A DNA stretch of 20,221 nucleotides from Syntrophomonas sp. UBA5288 (lineage in GTDB: Bacteria > Bacillota > Syntrophomonadia > Syntrophomonadales > Syntrophomonadaceae), in contig DHSK01000063.1 of assembly GCA_002408445.1 (NCBI GenBank), positions 5,681-25,901 of the forward strand. The letters are read 5' to 3'. Of this stretch, positions 1 to 7,275 are shown one piece after another. The notes beneath the pieces are model-generated. The model had not been told where the DNA came from. It did not search any database and saw nothing but the letters and a program-made list of their open reading frames with translations. The position numbers were made by a program, and so were the translations under genes. Within the stretch, counting starts at the first letter, position 1, and every line of letters begins with the position of its first letter.

Positions 1-93
1 CCAGCCGTATAGTTTCATTCCGCATTGTATTTAAAATCCATTTTGGGGAAACATATTTCATAAATACATGTATGAAAGGAATGAGTCAAAACT

Positions 94-816
94 ATGGCTA
101 ATTTCCCATTTGGTATGATTGCCTTAATTGTAGTCTCCATATTAATTTATTTCGGACTGGCCCATCGTGTTCTGGACCGGATGCGCCTGAATGACAGGTC
201 GGCTCTGATCGTAATTGCCGCCATTATTGTCGGCAGCTTTATCGATGTGCCCATAACCCCCAGGATAACCATTAATCTGGGTGGGATCATTACGGTTGGC
301 CTGGCAATTTATGTATTATTGGGAGCCGGAACCACCCGGGAAAAGGTACGGGCTTTGATTGCGGCAGCAGTTACCGCCTTAGTATTATTTATCGCTGCCC
401 GCTATCTGGGGGCGGAACCGGAACAGATATTTATTGATCCGATTTATATTTATCCTCTGGTCGCAGGTATCGTGGGTTATCTGGCCGGCCGCTCCCGCAG
501 AGGTGCCTTCTTTGCAGCGGTAATCGGCGTACTTGCTTTGGATGTAGGACAGTATCTATATTTGGCCCGGACCGGGGTCAGAGGGGTTGTGCATATTGGC
601 GGTGCGGGAGCCTTTGATTCCCTGGTTTTAGCCGGTATCCTGGCAGTCTTATTGGCCGAATTTGTAGGTGAGAGCCTGGAGCGGATCCAGGGTGGGCCTA
701 AAACAGAGGGAAGACCGGATGAATTGGTAACCAACCTGCGTGAACCGGAACCGGAACCGGCCCGCAAGCCTATGGAAGAGCAGAACCAGGGTGAAGGGGG
801 CGGCAATAATGAATAA
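94..816 (+). CDS. DUF1614 family integral membrane protein
   Basis: This 240-residue protein is mostly hydrophobic, with about six to seven predicted membrane segments over residues 1-200. It ends in a charged, Glu/Pro-rich cytoplasmic-looking tail (EPEPEPARKPMEEQNQGEGG). The overall pattern fits the DUF1614 family, which is common in Clostridia and has no established biochemical role. The ATG at 94 is chosen because an upstream ATG at 81 runs into a stop after six codons. The Shine-Dalgarno site (AAGGA near 76-80) is rather far away, so initiation may be weak. The 3' end overlaps the next gene by 8 nt, which implies translational coupling with the SpoIIP-like protein and hints at a sporulation or envelope role. 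The function itself is unknown. Family assignment is from memory of sequence character, not a search. Confidence 0.8.
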   Translation: MANFPFGMIALIVVSILIYFGLAHRVLDRMRLNDRSALIVIAAIIVGSFIDVPITPRITINLGGIITVGLAIYVLLGAGTTREKVRALIAAAVTALVLFIAARYLGAEPEQIFIDPIYIYPLVAGIVGYLAGRSRRGAFFAAVIGVLALDVGQYLYLARTGVRGVVHIGGAGAFDSLVLAGILAVLLAEFVGESLERIQGGPKTEGRPDELVTNLREPEPEPARKPMEEQNQGEGGGNNE

Positions 817-1864
817 ACGCTATTTACCAATAGTTATATTGACCCTGCTCTTTACCCTTTTAGCCGGCGGAGTCTGGGCCAGTCATACGGAAAGAGCCGG
901 GGGACAGCACTTCACCCTGCTGGATGAACAGAACAAAGTGGTCCATCAAACTGGTTTTGAGGTTTATCCCGGAGATATTTATATTGCCGCCGATAATTCC
1001 CGCTATCGGGTGGTGGAAATTATCTCCGACAATACGGCGCGATGTGTTTATCAGGGGAAGGAAACCATGCCCGATATTGCTGATCTGGAAACGGATGCCT
1101 CGCTTTTGAACCGCGAAGTACCGGTGGTCAAAACCGGCCAAAAACCAACTATAGCCGTGTATCATACCCATAGCGATGAATCTTATGTGCCCACCGACGG
1201 CAAAGAAAGCATCAACGGTAATGGCGGCATATATGATGTTGGGGAAGCCATGGTGAATAAGTTCAGGGAAATGGGTTTTAAAGTTGACTATAATAAAGCC
1301 AATCATAATCCTCATGATATAAACGCCTATAATCGTTCCCGCAAGACGGCCGCATCTTTGCTGAAGGACCAGCCTGATGTAATTCTGGACGTTCATCGCG
1401 ATGCCGTCCCGCCCGACCAGTACCAGACCAAAGTTAAGGGTCAGGAAGTAACTAAAATCAAATTGGTGGTGGGCAGAAGCAATCCCAATATGAAAACCAA
1501 TCTGGAATTTGCCAAAAAAATTAAGGCGGTCATGGATAAAAAAGAACCGGGCCTGTCCAATGGCATTTATATGGGCAAAGGGAGTTATAATCAGGATTTA
1601 AGCCCCCGGGCGATGTTGATTGAAATAGGTTCCCATACCAATCCGAAACAGGATGCGGAAAAGGCAGCGGCACTATTTGCGGATGTACTGCCTACCGTAA
1701 TTGGTGCTTCCGCTGCCGGGACCGGTACCTCTACCGAGCCGGCTGCTAAACCTATGACCGGAGACGACCAGAAGGCCGGCTCTACTTTACTGATTATTCT
1801 GGTCGTGGTAGGTGCGGCTATAGGAATCTTTTATTTGATTAACCGCGGATCGACGCAAAAATAG
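809..1864 (+). CDS. spoIIP: Stage II sporulation protein P-like amidase/endopeptidase
   Basis: SpoIIP-family enzymes are zinc-dependent N-acetylmuramoyl-L-alanine amidases and endopeptidases that thin septal peptidoglycan during engulfment, working with SpoIID and SpoIIM. Visible family motifs are HTHSDESY at residues 119-126 (metal ligand and catalytic Glu region), LDVHRDA at 193-199, and IEIGSHTN near residue 270. The N-terminus is a signal peptide or signal anchor (residues 5-25). A second hydrophobic segment near 326-344 (LLIILVVVGAAIGIFYL) would anchor the C-terminus. The ATG at 809 is preferred over in-frame upstream codons because AAGGGGG sits just upstream and the hydrophobic leader begins there. 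At 351 residues it is a little shorter than typical SpoIIP. It overlaps the DUF1614 gene and is followed after 4 nt by the YIEGIA gene, so the three are probably one operon. It may be a SpoIIP paralogue rather than the engulfment enzyme itself. Confidence 0.88.
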   Translation: MNKRYLPIVILTLLFTLLAGGVWASHTERAGGQHFTLLDEQNKVVHQTGFEVYPGDIYIAADNSRYRVVEIISDNTARCVYQGKETMPDIADLETDASLLNREVPVVKTGQKPTIAVYHTHSDESYVPTDGKESINGNGGIYDVGEAMVNKFREMGFKVDYNKANHNPHDINAYNRSRKTAASLLKDQPDVILDVHRDAVPPDQYQTKVKGQEVTKIKLVVGRSNPNMKTNLEFAKKIKAVMDKKEPGLSNGIYMGKGSYNQDLSPRAMLIEIGSHTNPKQDAEKAAALFADVLPTVIGASAAGTGTSTEPAAKPMTGDDQKAGSTLLIILVVVGAAIGIFYLINRGSTQK

Positions 1865-1868
1865 AGTC

Positions 1869-2759
1869 ATGAAAGAGTACGGGATAGTAATATTAGTTGG
1901 GATAACGGCGGGATTTATTGCCCGGTGGCTGATGCTGCGCAACGATTACCGTCATTATCCCACTTATCCCCATGGCCATCTTACTCATCTGGCCCTGGGC
2001 TTTATTGCTGCCAGTCTGGGGGCAGTGGCAGTTCCGGCCATTGCCAAACCGGATTATGTGGCAGTAACCTTCCTGGCCCTGGCGGCCCAGCAATTTCGCG
2101 ACATTCGCAATATGGAAAGAGAGACCCTTAATAAATTAGAAGAAAGCAAAATCATCAAACGGGGTCAGGACTATATTGAAGGCATTGCCCGCGTGTTTGA
2201 AGCCCGCAACTATTTATGTATTTTAACTGCTCTGGTCAGCAGTGCTGCTACCGGTTTGGGCGGGTGGCCATGGGGAATAGCGGCAGCGGCAGCCTGCATT
2301 TTATTTTGCCTGAAGCTGATGAGCGGATCATGCATCGGGGAGATAGCAGAGGTGGTACCGGGCCAGGTTCATTTCAACAACTCCCTGCTCATGGTGGACG
2401 ATGTGGTCATCATGAATGTGGGATTACCTTTCACCCGTAAAAAAATTCTGGAGGAAGGGTTAGGCGTTATCATCAGACCTAAGAACGATAATGCCCGCTT
2501 AACCCTGGATGCACCCGGCCAGCGGATGGCTATAATCCATGATGTAGTATCTATCCTGGGCAGTAAAGTGGATTTATCGGAAACCGAACTGATGCCGTTA
2601 GCCCGCAAACAGGTCGACAAGGGCTATCTGGGCCTTTTTATCGTAGCCAATGAACCGGATATGGACGCCCTGATTGAAATAATTAAAAAAGCGCCGGTAT
2701 TGGAAAACATCCGGGGAACTACGCTTAATACATTTTATGGCCGAAAGGCGGCAGATTGA
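1869..2759 (+). CDS. YIEGIA family membrane protein
   Basis: This 296-residue protein contains the sequence QDYIEGIARVFEARNYL, with the diagnostic YIEGIA at residues 102-107 that names the family. N-terminal hydrophobic segments (residues 3-20 and 38-75) and a further hydrophobic stretch around 115-150 indicate membrane insertion. The C-terminal half is soluble and alternates short beta-like segments (VIIRPKNDNARLTLDAPGQR, LGLFIVANEPD). The family is confined largely to spore-forming Firmicutes and has no defined activity that I can state. The gene starts 4 nt after the spoIIP-like stop. Its own stop overlaps the start of the next small gene by one base (TGATG), a coupling that fits the known pairing with a capping-complex subunit. 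Recognition of the family is firm; the function is not known. Confidence 0.9.
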   Translation: MKEYGIVILVGITAGFIARWLMLRNDYRHYPTYPHGHLTHLALGFIAASLGAVAVPAIAKPDYVAVTFLALAAQQFRDIRNMERETLNKLEESKIIKRGQDYIEGIARVFEARNYLCILTALVSSAATGLGGWPWGIAAAAACILFCLKLMSGSCIGEIAEVVPGQVHFNNSLLMVDDVVIMNVGLPFTRKKILEEGLGVIIRPKNDNARLTLDAPGQRMAIIHDVVSILGSKVDLSETELMPLARKQVDKGYLGLFIVANEPDMDALIEIIKKAPVLENIRGTTLNTFYGRKAAD

Positions 2760-2953
2760 TGGATACAAATTTTAGCAACTGTATTCTGGCTATTATTACT
2801 ACGGATTCGTCCAAGGTTGCCCAGGGAGGCTGTCCGGTTTTTTATGCTCTGAATCAGGAAGAACAGGAGCAAATCAGTCTGCTGCTGGCACGTATATTGG
2901 GCGGATTGGTACATGATTTGGAAAATGGGGTCTATATTATTGTGCGGCATTAA
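2759..2953 (+). CDS. Capping complex subunit for YIEGIA (small protein)
   Basis: This 64-residue soluble protein begins MDTNFSNCILAIITTDSSKV and contains GGCPVFYALNQEEQEQISLLLARILGG-type sequence split across a beta strand and a helix. Its size and its position directly after the YIEGIA gene match the small partner annotated in databases as the capping complex subunit for YIEGIA. The ATG at 2759 is chosen over the TTG immediately before it because it overlaps the upstream stop in the TGATG arrangement typical of translational coupling. What capping means mechanistically is not established, as far as I know. Cotranscription with the DUF1614, spoIIP-like and YIEGIA genes is likely. No terminator with a T-tract follows; a large palindrome starts 18 nt downstream. 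Confidence 0.82.
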   Translation: MDTNFSNCILAIITTDSSKVAQGGCPVFYALNQEEQEQISLLLARILGGLVHDLENGVYIIVRH

Positions 2954-2971
2954 GTTTTGCGGTTATTTTAT

Positions 2972-3083
2972 CCGTAGCAGGCCCTACAGCCTCGACGTTA
3001 GGAGCGGGCTTCAGGGCCGTAGAGTTTATGTGTTATACTCTGCACCGGCCTGAAGGGCTACCGCCCTGTAGACCGGCCTACGG
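2972..3083 (+). repeat. Large imperfect palindrome in intergenic gap
   Basis: The outer arms are CCGTAG (2972-2977) and CTACGG (3078-3083). Inner pairing segments include CTACAG with CTGTAG, CTTCAGG with CCTGAAG, and AGAGT with ACTCT. The result is a hairpin about 112 nt long with bulges. There is no clear U-tract directly after it, although TTTTATTTCTAATT follows. It could terminate the upstream operon or be an interspersed palindromic repeat. The sequence ACCGTAGGCCGGT from its right arm recurs, as reverse complement, near 12650. Confidence 0.7.
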
Positions 3084-3269
3084 TTTTATTTCTAATTAAC
3101 CGTCCATGCCCCAAGGACACAACCACCCATGAAAATTGCGGCCCGACGTGGGCCTTAAGGTTTGGGTATTTTCGTATCATTCTCTTGTATAGTTGTTTTA
3201 AAATCTGTGTTAATCATAGTTAATCAGTGTCCTTCCGTGTTGAATTTTCGTATTAAGAGGTTGAATATA
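3084..3269. other. Intergenic stretch with no gene seen
   Basis: No convincing coding sequence is present between the palindrome and the first DUF3189 gene. The stretch contains phrases such as AAAATCTGTGTTAATCATAG and CAGTGTCCTTCCGTG, which look like degenerate interspersed repeat sequence. A small hairpin is possible at GCCCGACGTGGGCC near 3141-3155. An in-frame GTG/ATG extension of the next gene runs through here, but it encodes an unconserved-looking leader and lacks a ribosome binding site. Confidence 0.5.
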
Positions 3270-3752
3270 ATGAAAATAATTTATCATTGTTTTGGCGGGT
3301 CCCATTCATCGGTGACCGCTGCAGCTCTTCATCTGGGACTGATTGATAAACATAGACCGCCTACTGTGGACGAATTGATGAGCCTGCCTTATTTTGATAA
3401 AACCACCGAAGCTGATTTCGGTTCAATCAGATTTATGGGTATTGATGAATATGGCAATGAAGTTTATGTTTTGGGCAAAAAAAGCATGAGTGAACGCTTA
3501 ACCCATATCTTAAACGGACTTGCGCAAATATTGGGGGTAGAAGACCAGGTGCTGGTGGTCAATGCTATGGACCGGGTCAATATAAGCATGAAATTAGGCG
3601 GCTTTACCTCACGCCGGATCGGGCTGCCCTCAGTGGGGCGGCCGGTGGTCAGCCGGGGCACAATCAAGGCCTTTTTTCAACTCGTTAATTTGGTGGAGAT
3701 TACGCGCTTAAAAGCATTGCGGACCAAACAGGATGCCGGTGATATAATTTGA
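3270..3752 (+). CDS. DUF3189 family protein (first of tandem pair)
   Basis: The 160-residue product starts MKIIYHCFGGSHSSVTAAAL, the typical DUF3189 N-terminus: a beta strand followed by a Gly/Ser/His-rich loop. It continues with conserved-looking GIDEYGNEVYVLG around residues 59-71. The fold suggests a Rossmann-like or P-loop-like nucleotide-binding core, but no classical Walker motif is present, so I assign no activity. The ATG at 3270 follows AAGAGG at 3254-3259; longer in-frame extensions upstream lack a ribosome binding site and resemble non-coding sequence. The stop overlaps the next gene by 4 nt (TTGA). The two adjacent genes encode homologous proteins, so they probably arose by tandem duplication and may form a heterodimer. 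In related Firmicutes these genes sit near der and sporulation genes, as here. Confidence 0.82.
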   Translation: MKIIYHCFGGSHSSVTAAALHLGLIDKHRPPTVDELMSLPYFDKTTEADFGSIRFMGIDEYGNEVYVLGKKSMSERLTHILNGLAQILGVEDQVLVVNAMDRVNISMKLGGFTSRRIGLPSVGRPVVSRGTIKAFFQLVNLVEITRLKALRTKQDAGDII

Positions 3753-4192
3753 AAGTGATTTTCGTTGGCACTACAGGTGTACATCATACCCTGATAGCAG
3801 CTAACCTGCTGCTGGGATGGGATAAACATGGCGGATATACCCGGTTGGAAGGATTCGGGGACAGCAAACTGGAGCAAAGCGGATATCCTTTGCTGGTTCA
3901 TGACGATGGCAGGGGGAATCAGGTCTATTCTTTGGGAGCCGGAAAAAACCTGCAATTAGCCTTGCGGGCCATGACCCAGTTTATAGATGTATGTGGTTTT
4001 CAGCCCGCGGACCTCTGGATTGAACCGGTAATAATCAAAGGGGATAAATTGTTTACCTGGTTGGTGCGCATACCCCGGTTGAAAACTTTGAGTAATATGA
4101 TAATATATAAACTTATTAAATGGCAGCTCAAGGATATTAAACAAAGTGTACAAAAAGTAGAGGAGCGGCTGAAAACTGTTCCCTTGCTATGA
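3749..4192 (+). CDS. DUF3189 family protein (second of tandem pair)
   Basis: The 147-residue protein begins MKVIFVGTTGVHHTLIAANL, aligning in pattern with the preceding gene: strand, Gly-rich loop with His, then a helix. It then has DDGRGNQVYSLGAGKN, matching GIDEYGNEVYVLGKKS of the neighbour. It starts with TTG at 3749, overlapping the upstream stop by 4 nt, so translation is probably coupled. The C-terminal third is Lys-rich and predicted helical (KLIKWQLKDIKQSVQKVEERLK), likely a short coiled coil that the first paralogue lacks. Sequence divergence from the first copy is substantial, so the duplication is old. The function is unknown. The next gene starts about 60 nt downstream and may be cotranscribed. 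Confidence 0.8.
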   Translation: MKVIFVGTTGVHHTLIAANLLLGWDKHGGYTRLEGFGDSKLEQSGYPLLVHDDGRGNQVYSLGAGKNLQLALRAMTQFIDVCGFQPADLWIEPVIIKGDKLFTWLVRIPRLKTLSNMIIYKLIKWQLKDIKQSVQKVEERLKTVPLL

Positions 4193-4252
4193 GTAGCCTT
4201 TTGATGGATAATGAAGAAAGATTTCGATTATGACATCAGGAGGAATAACAGA

Positions 4253-5554
4253 TTGGCCGCCGAAATAAAAACGGTATCAGATGCCGGCATTGCTGCTGAA
4301 GTGGGTATTGAGCCGGGAGATATCCTGCTGGCTATTAACGGTCAGCCTATTGAAGATATACTGGACTATGAGTTTTATGCCCAGGATGACAGTCTGGAAA
4401 TGGAACTGCAAAAAGCTAATGGTGAAATATGGTCTATAGAAATTGAGAAAGATTATGATGAAAACCTGGGTTTGGAATTTGACGGCGTTGTTTTTGACCG
4501 GATGCAGCACTGCAAGAATAAATGCCTGTTCTGTTTTGTCGACCAGCTTCCGGTCGATATGCGTGCGACTTTGTATGTCAAAGACGATGATTACCGGTAT
4601 TCTTTTTTATATGGGAATTTCATTACCCTGACCAATCTGAAGGAGAAAGATTGGCAGAAAATCGAGAGAATGAGGCTTAGTCCTCTTTATGTTTCGGTCC
4701 ATAGCCTTAATCCTGAAGTGCGGGTGCAAATGTTAAAAAATCCCCGGGCCGATAAAATAGGCGAAGAACTTGAACGCCTGCAGGAGGCAGGGATTGAAGT
4801 ACATACTCAAATAGTATTATGTCCCGGTATTAATGACGGCAAGATACTGCAGGAAACTATCGAGCAACTGGCAGAATTTTATCCCTGTGTGGTTTCCATC
4901 GGCATAGTACCGGTCGGACTCACCGGGTATCGCGATAATCTTCCCCAATTAAGAACGGTCACGGCCGACGAAGCGGCAGAACTTATAAAAATAGTAGGGA
5001 ATTATCAAAGTAAATATCGTGCTGAGACCGGGCTTGGCCTGGTTTACCTGGCTGATGAATTTTATCTGAAAGCGGGGCTTAAATTCCCCCCGGCAGAATA
5101 TTACGATGACTATTGCCAAATTGAAAACGGGATTGGTCTGGCCCGTATATTGCTGGATGAATTCAACCAAATCGAACCTTCTTTACCGGACTCGGTTGAT
5201 GCTATCCAAGCCTGTATTCTTACCGGTGTTTCCGGTAAGAAGGTTTTAGAACCAGTCGCCCGGCGGCTTAATCGTATAAAAGGCTTATCACTTACCATGC
5301 TGGCAGTAACCAACCAGTTCTTTGGCGGTAATGTGTCAGTAACCGGACTTCTTACGGGCCAAGATATCCTGAACACACTAGGTTCAAACTATGAAGGCAA
5401 AAGGGTAATAATTTCCGAAGTAGTTCTGAAACAGGGAGAAGATGTATTTTTAGATGATATAAGTGTCAAGGATATAGAAAAAGTCACCGGTGCCCGAATT
5501 CTGACCGTTGACGGCACTGCCCGGGATCTGGTCGACACCATTTTGAACAGATAA
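4253..5554 (+). CDS. DUF512 protein with PDZ domain and radical-SAM-like Cys motif
   Basis: The protein has an N-terminal PDZ-like domain (AAEVGIEPGDILLAINGQPI). It then has a CxxxCxxC cluster within HCKNKCLFCFVDQLP (Cys 87, 91 and 94 from this start), a radical-SAM-like barrel, and a C-terminal DUF512 region (TGVSGKKVLEPVARRLN to the end). The three-Cys spacing is that of SAM-dependent [4Fe-4S] enzymes; the substrate is not known to me. I place the start at TTG 4253 because AGGAGG lies 9 nt upstream and family members begin right at the PDZ domain. An ATG at 4211 would add 14 residues but has no ribosome binding site. With the TTG start the protein is 433 residues. This family is nearly always next to der in Clostridia, suggesting a link to ribosome or RNA biology, but that is inference only. 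Confidence 0.85.
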   Translation: MAAEIKTVSDAGIAAEVGIEPGDILLAINGQPIEDILDYEFYAQDDSLEMELQKANGEIWSIEIEKDYDENLGLEFDGVVFDRMQHCKNKCLFCFVDQLPVDMRATLYVKDDDYRYSFLYGNFITLTNLKEKDWQKIERMRLSPLYVSVHSLNPEVRVQMLKNPRADKIGEELERLQEAGIEVHTQIVLCPGINDGKILQETIEQLAEFYPCVVSIGIVPVGLTGYRDNLPQLRTVTADEAAELIKIVGNYQSKYRAETGLGLVYLADEFYLKAGLKFPPAEYYDDYCQIENGIGLARILLDEFNQIEPSLPDSVDAIQACILTGVSGKKVLEPVARRLNRIKGLSLTMLAVTNQFFGGNVSVTGLLTGQDILNTLGSNYEGKRVIISEVVLKQGEDVFLDDISVKDIEKVTGARILTVDGTARDLVDTILNR

Positions 5555-5568
5555 GTAAAATTAAATAT

Positions 5569-5594
5569 GTCATCCTGAACGTTAGTGAAGGATC
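5569..5594 (+). repeat. Short interspersed repeat (CATCCTGAACG...GAAGGATC type)
   Basis: The sequence TCATCCTGAACG followed by TTAGTGAAGGATC matches a short motif that recurs in intergenic DNA of many Firmicutes and other bacteria. It lies between the DUF512 gene and der, immediately before the larger palindromic repeat. It encodes nothing visible. The identification rests on recollection of the motif. Confidence 0.45.
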
Positions 5595-5641
5595 TTTAGA
5601 TCTCATGTTTCCTGCAAGGAAATATATAGCGGAAGGTTTTA

Positions 5642-5715
5642 CTCTCGCTATTTGGAGCTGGGGACACACTTTCCTCTCAGGTCCACTGCGTGGACCGAAG
5701 TAAGGAATGTCCCCG
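5642..5715 (+). repeat. Interspersed palindromic repeat, copy A (upstream of der)
   Basis: The core at 5660-5714 is an inverted repeat: GGGGACA pairs with TGTCCCC, TTCCT with AGGAA, and GGTCCA with TGGACC around a short centre. A second copy with the same 55-nt core length lies at 7157-7211, and similarity extends leftward through CTCTCGCT. It is a REP/BIME-like element; elements of this sort are mobilised by RAYT (Y1) transposases, none of which is encoded in this window. Confidence 0.8.
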
Positions 5716-5753
5716 TGTTGGTTTTATCAAGTCAGCGTGTTTAGGAGGATAAT

Positions 5754-7088
5754 ATGTCAAAACCGGTAGTAGCTATAGTAGGAAGACCCAATGTTGGTAA
5801 ATCAGCCCTTTTCAATCATCTGGTAGGAAATAGAAAGGCCATAGTCGAAGATATCGCCGGTGTAACCAGGGATAGGCTTTATGATAATTCGGACTGGGCC
5901 GGCCGGGAGTTTATGGTAATAGACACCGGGGGTATACGCTTTGATGAAGGCGATGTTTTCACCCGGGAGGTAAAGCTGCAGGCTGAGCTGGCTATAGATG
6001 AGGCAGATGTCATTATTTTCGTAGTAGATGTCAAAGACGGTATTACCAGTGAGGATGAACAGGTGGCCGGGTTATTGCGCCGTTCCCATAAACCGGTTAT
6101 CCTGGCGGCTAATAAAGTAGATAATTTCGGCAAGCAAATAGAGTATTATGAATTTTATAACCTGGGTCTGGGTGACCCGATCCCTATTTCCGCTATGCAT
6201 GGCCTTAATACCAACGAACTGTTGGATGCCGTAGTTGAAAAATTTCCTCCCGCGCTTGATTATGAAGAAGATGCCGATACCATAAAAATAGCGATATTAG
6301 GACGGCCCAATGTGGGTAAATCTTCGCTGGTAAATGCCCTTTTGGGGGAAGAACGGGTAATTGTAAGTGATATTCCCGGTACTACCAGAGATGCGATCGA
6401 TACGCCCTTTGAATTTGAAGGGCAGAAGTATATTTTGATTGATACCGCCGGCATTCGTAAACGTTCCCGTATAAAAGAGGCAACTGAAAAATATAGTGTC
6501 ATCCGCTCGCTTAAGAGCATTGAAAGAGCGGATGTGGTGCTCATCATGCTTGATGCGGTAGACAAAGTGACCGATCAGGACCAGAGAATCGCCGGTTATG
6601 TTCATGAACAAGGCAAGGCCAGTATTGTAGTCGTAAACAAATGGGATCTGATCGAAAAAGACGGCTCGACCATGAATCAGTTCGACCGTGACATCAGGGA
6701 AGAATTAAAATTCATGGCTTACGCGCCTATTCTTTATATATCGGCTTTGACCCGTCAGCGGATATTTAAGATAATGGAACTGGTTGATTTTGTCTCTGAT
6801 CAGCATAATAATCGGGTCAGTACCGCCGAGCTTAACCGGGTACTCACCGATGCCATGCTGCTTAATCCTCTACCCGGCGGGGGTAAGCGAAAAATAAAGA
6901 TTTATTATGCATCACAGGTACGAACCGGTCCGCCGGTATTTGTGTTTTTTGCCAATTATCCGGAAGAAATCCATTTTTCTTATTTGCGCTATTTGGAAAA
7001 TGTTATACGTAAAAATTTTGGCTTCGAAGGTACCCCGGTTAGGTTGCTGGTAAGAAAAAGAGGAGCCGAACCGGGCACAGGTTCATAA
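5754..7088 (+). CDS. der: Ribosome assembly GTPase Der (EngA)
   Basis: Der is an essential double-GTPase that matures the 50S ribosomal subunit. Both G domains are visible. Domain 1 has GRPNVGKS at residues 10-17, DTGG at 57-60 and NKVD at 120-123. Domain 2 has GRPNVGKS at 183-190, a DTAG switch and NKWD. The C-terminal KH-like domain ends in a basic, disordered tail (LVRKRGAEPGTGS). The length of 444 residues is standard. The ATG at 5754 follows AGGAGG at ideal spacing. The gene is isolated from its neighbours by two copies of one palindromic repeat, so it may be transcribed separately from the DUF512 gene upstream and plsY downstream. The order DUF512-der-plsY-gpsA is common in Clostridia. 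No anomalies are seen. Confidence 0.98.
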   Translation: MSKPVVAIVGRPNVGKSALFNHLVGNRKAIVEDIAGVTRDRLYDNSDWAGREFMVIDTGGIRFDEGDVFTREVKLQAELAIDEADVIIFVVDVKDGITSEDEQVAGLLRRSHKPVILAANKVDNFGKQIEYYEFYNLGLGDPIPISAMHGLNTNELLDAVVEKFPPALDYEEDADTIKIAILGRPNVGKSSLVNALLGEERVIVSDIPGTTRDAIDTPFEFEGQKYILIDTAGIRKRSRIKEATEKYSVIRSLKSIERADVVLIMLDAVDKVTDQDQRIAGYVHEQGKASIVVVNKWDLIEKDGSTMNQFDRDIREELKFMAYAPILYISALTRQRIFKIMELVDFVSDQHNNRVSTAELNRVLTDAMLLNPLPGGGKRKIKIYYASQVRTGPPVFVFFANYPEEIHFSYLRYLENVIRKNFGFEGTPVRLLVRKRGAEPGTGS

Positions 7089-7138
7089 TTACAGTCGACC
7101 ATTCCAGGGGCAGCAAGAATATAAAGAGGAAAAATTGT

Positions 7139-7215
7139 CCTCTCGCTGTTCCAGCAGGGGACACACCTACCTTTCAGGTCCATCGCGCGAACCGAAGTGA
7201 GGAATGTCCCCGTGT
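7139..7215 (+). repeat. Interspersed palindromic repeat, copy B (downstream of der)
   Basis: The core at 7157-7211 repeats the element seen at 5660-5714 in the same orientation: GGGGACACAC at the left, TTTCAGGTCCA in the middle, GAGGAATGTCCCC at the right. Left-flank similarity includes CTCTCGCT and a purine-rich AAGAATATAAAGAGG segment resembling the flank of copy A. The inverted-repeat arms allow a stable hairpin that could also act as a transcript end for der. Confidence 0.8.
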
Positions 7216-7275
7216 GATCTGACCTTAGGATATGCCTTGCGGGCATGTTAATTAATACTTGTGGGAGGGTTATGC

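Noticed and set aside
740..808. Longer N-terminal extension of the SpoIIP-like gene
   Set aside because: It lies within the DUF1614 tail, is Arg/Asn-rich, has no ribosome binding site, and the signal peptide begins at 809.
477..830. Minus-strand open frame opposite the DUF1614 gene
   Set aside because: Low-complexity Pro/Ser/Arg composition typical of an antisense shadow in a GC-richer gene.
3162..3269. 36-residue extension of the first DUF3189 gene
   Set aside because: No ribosome binding site and repeat-like DNA; the conserved family start is at 3270.
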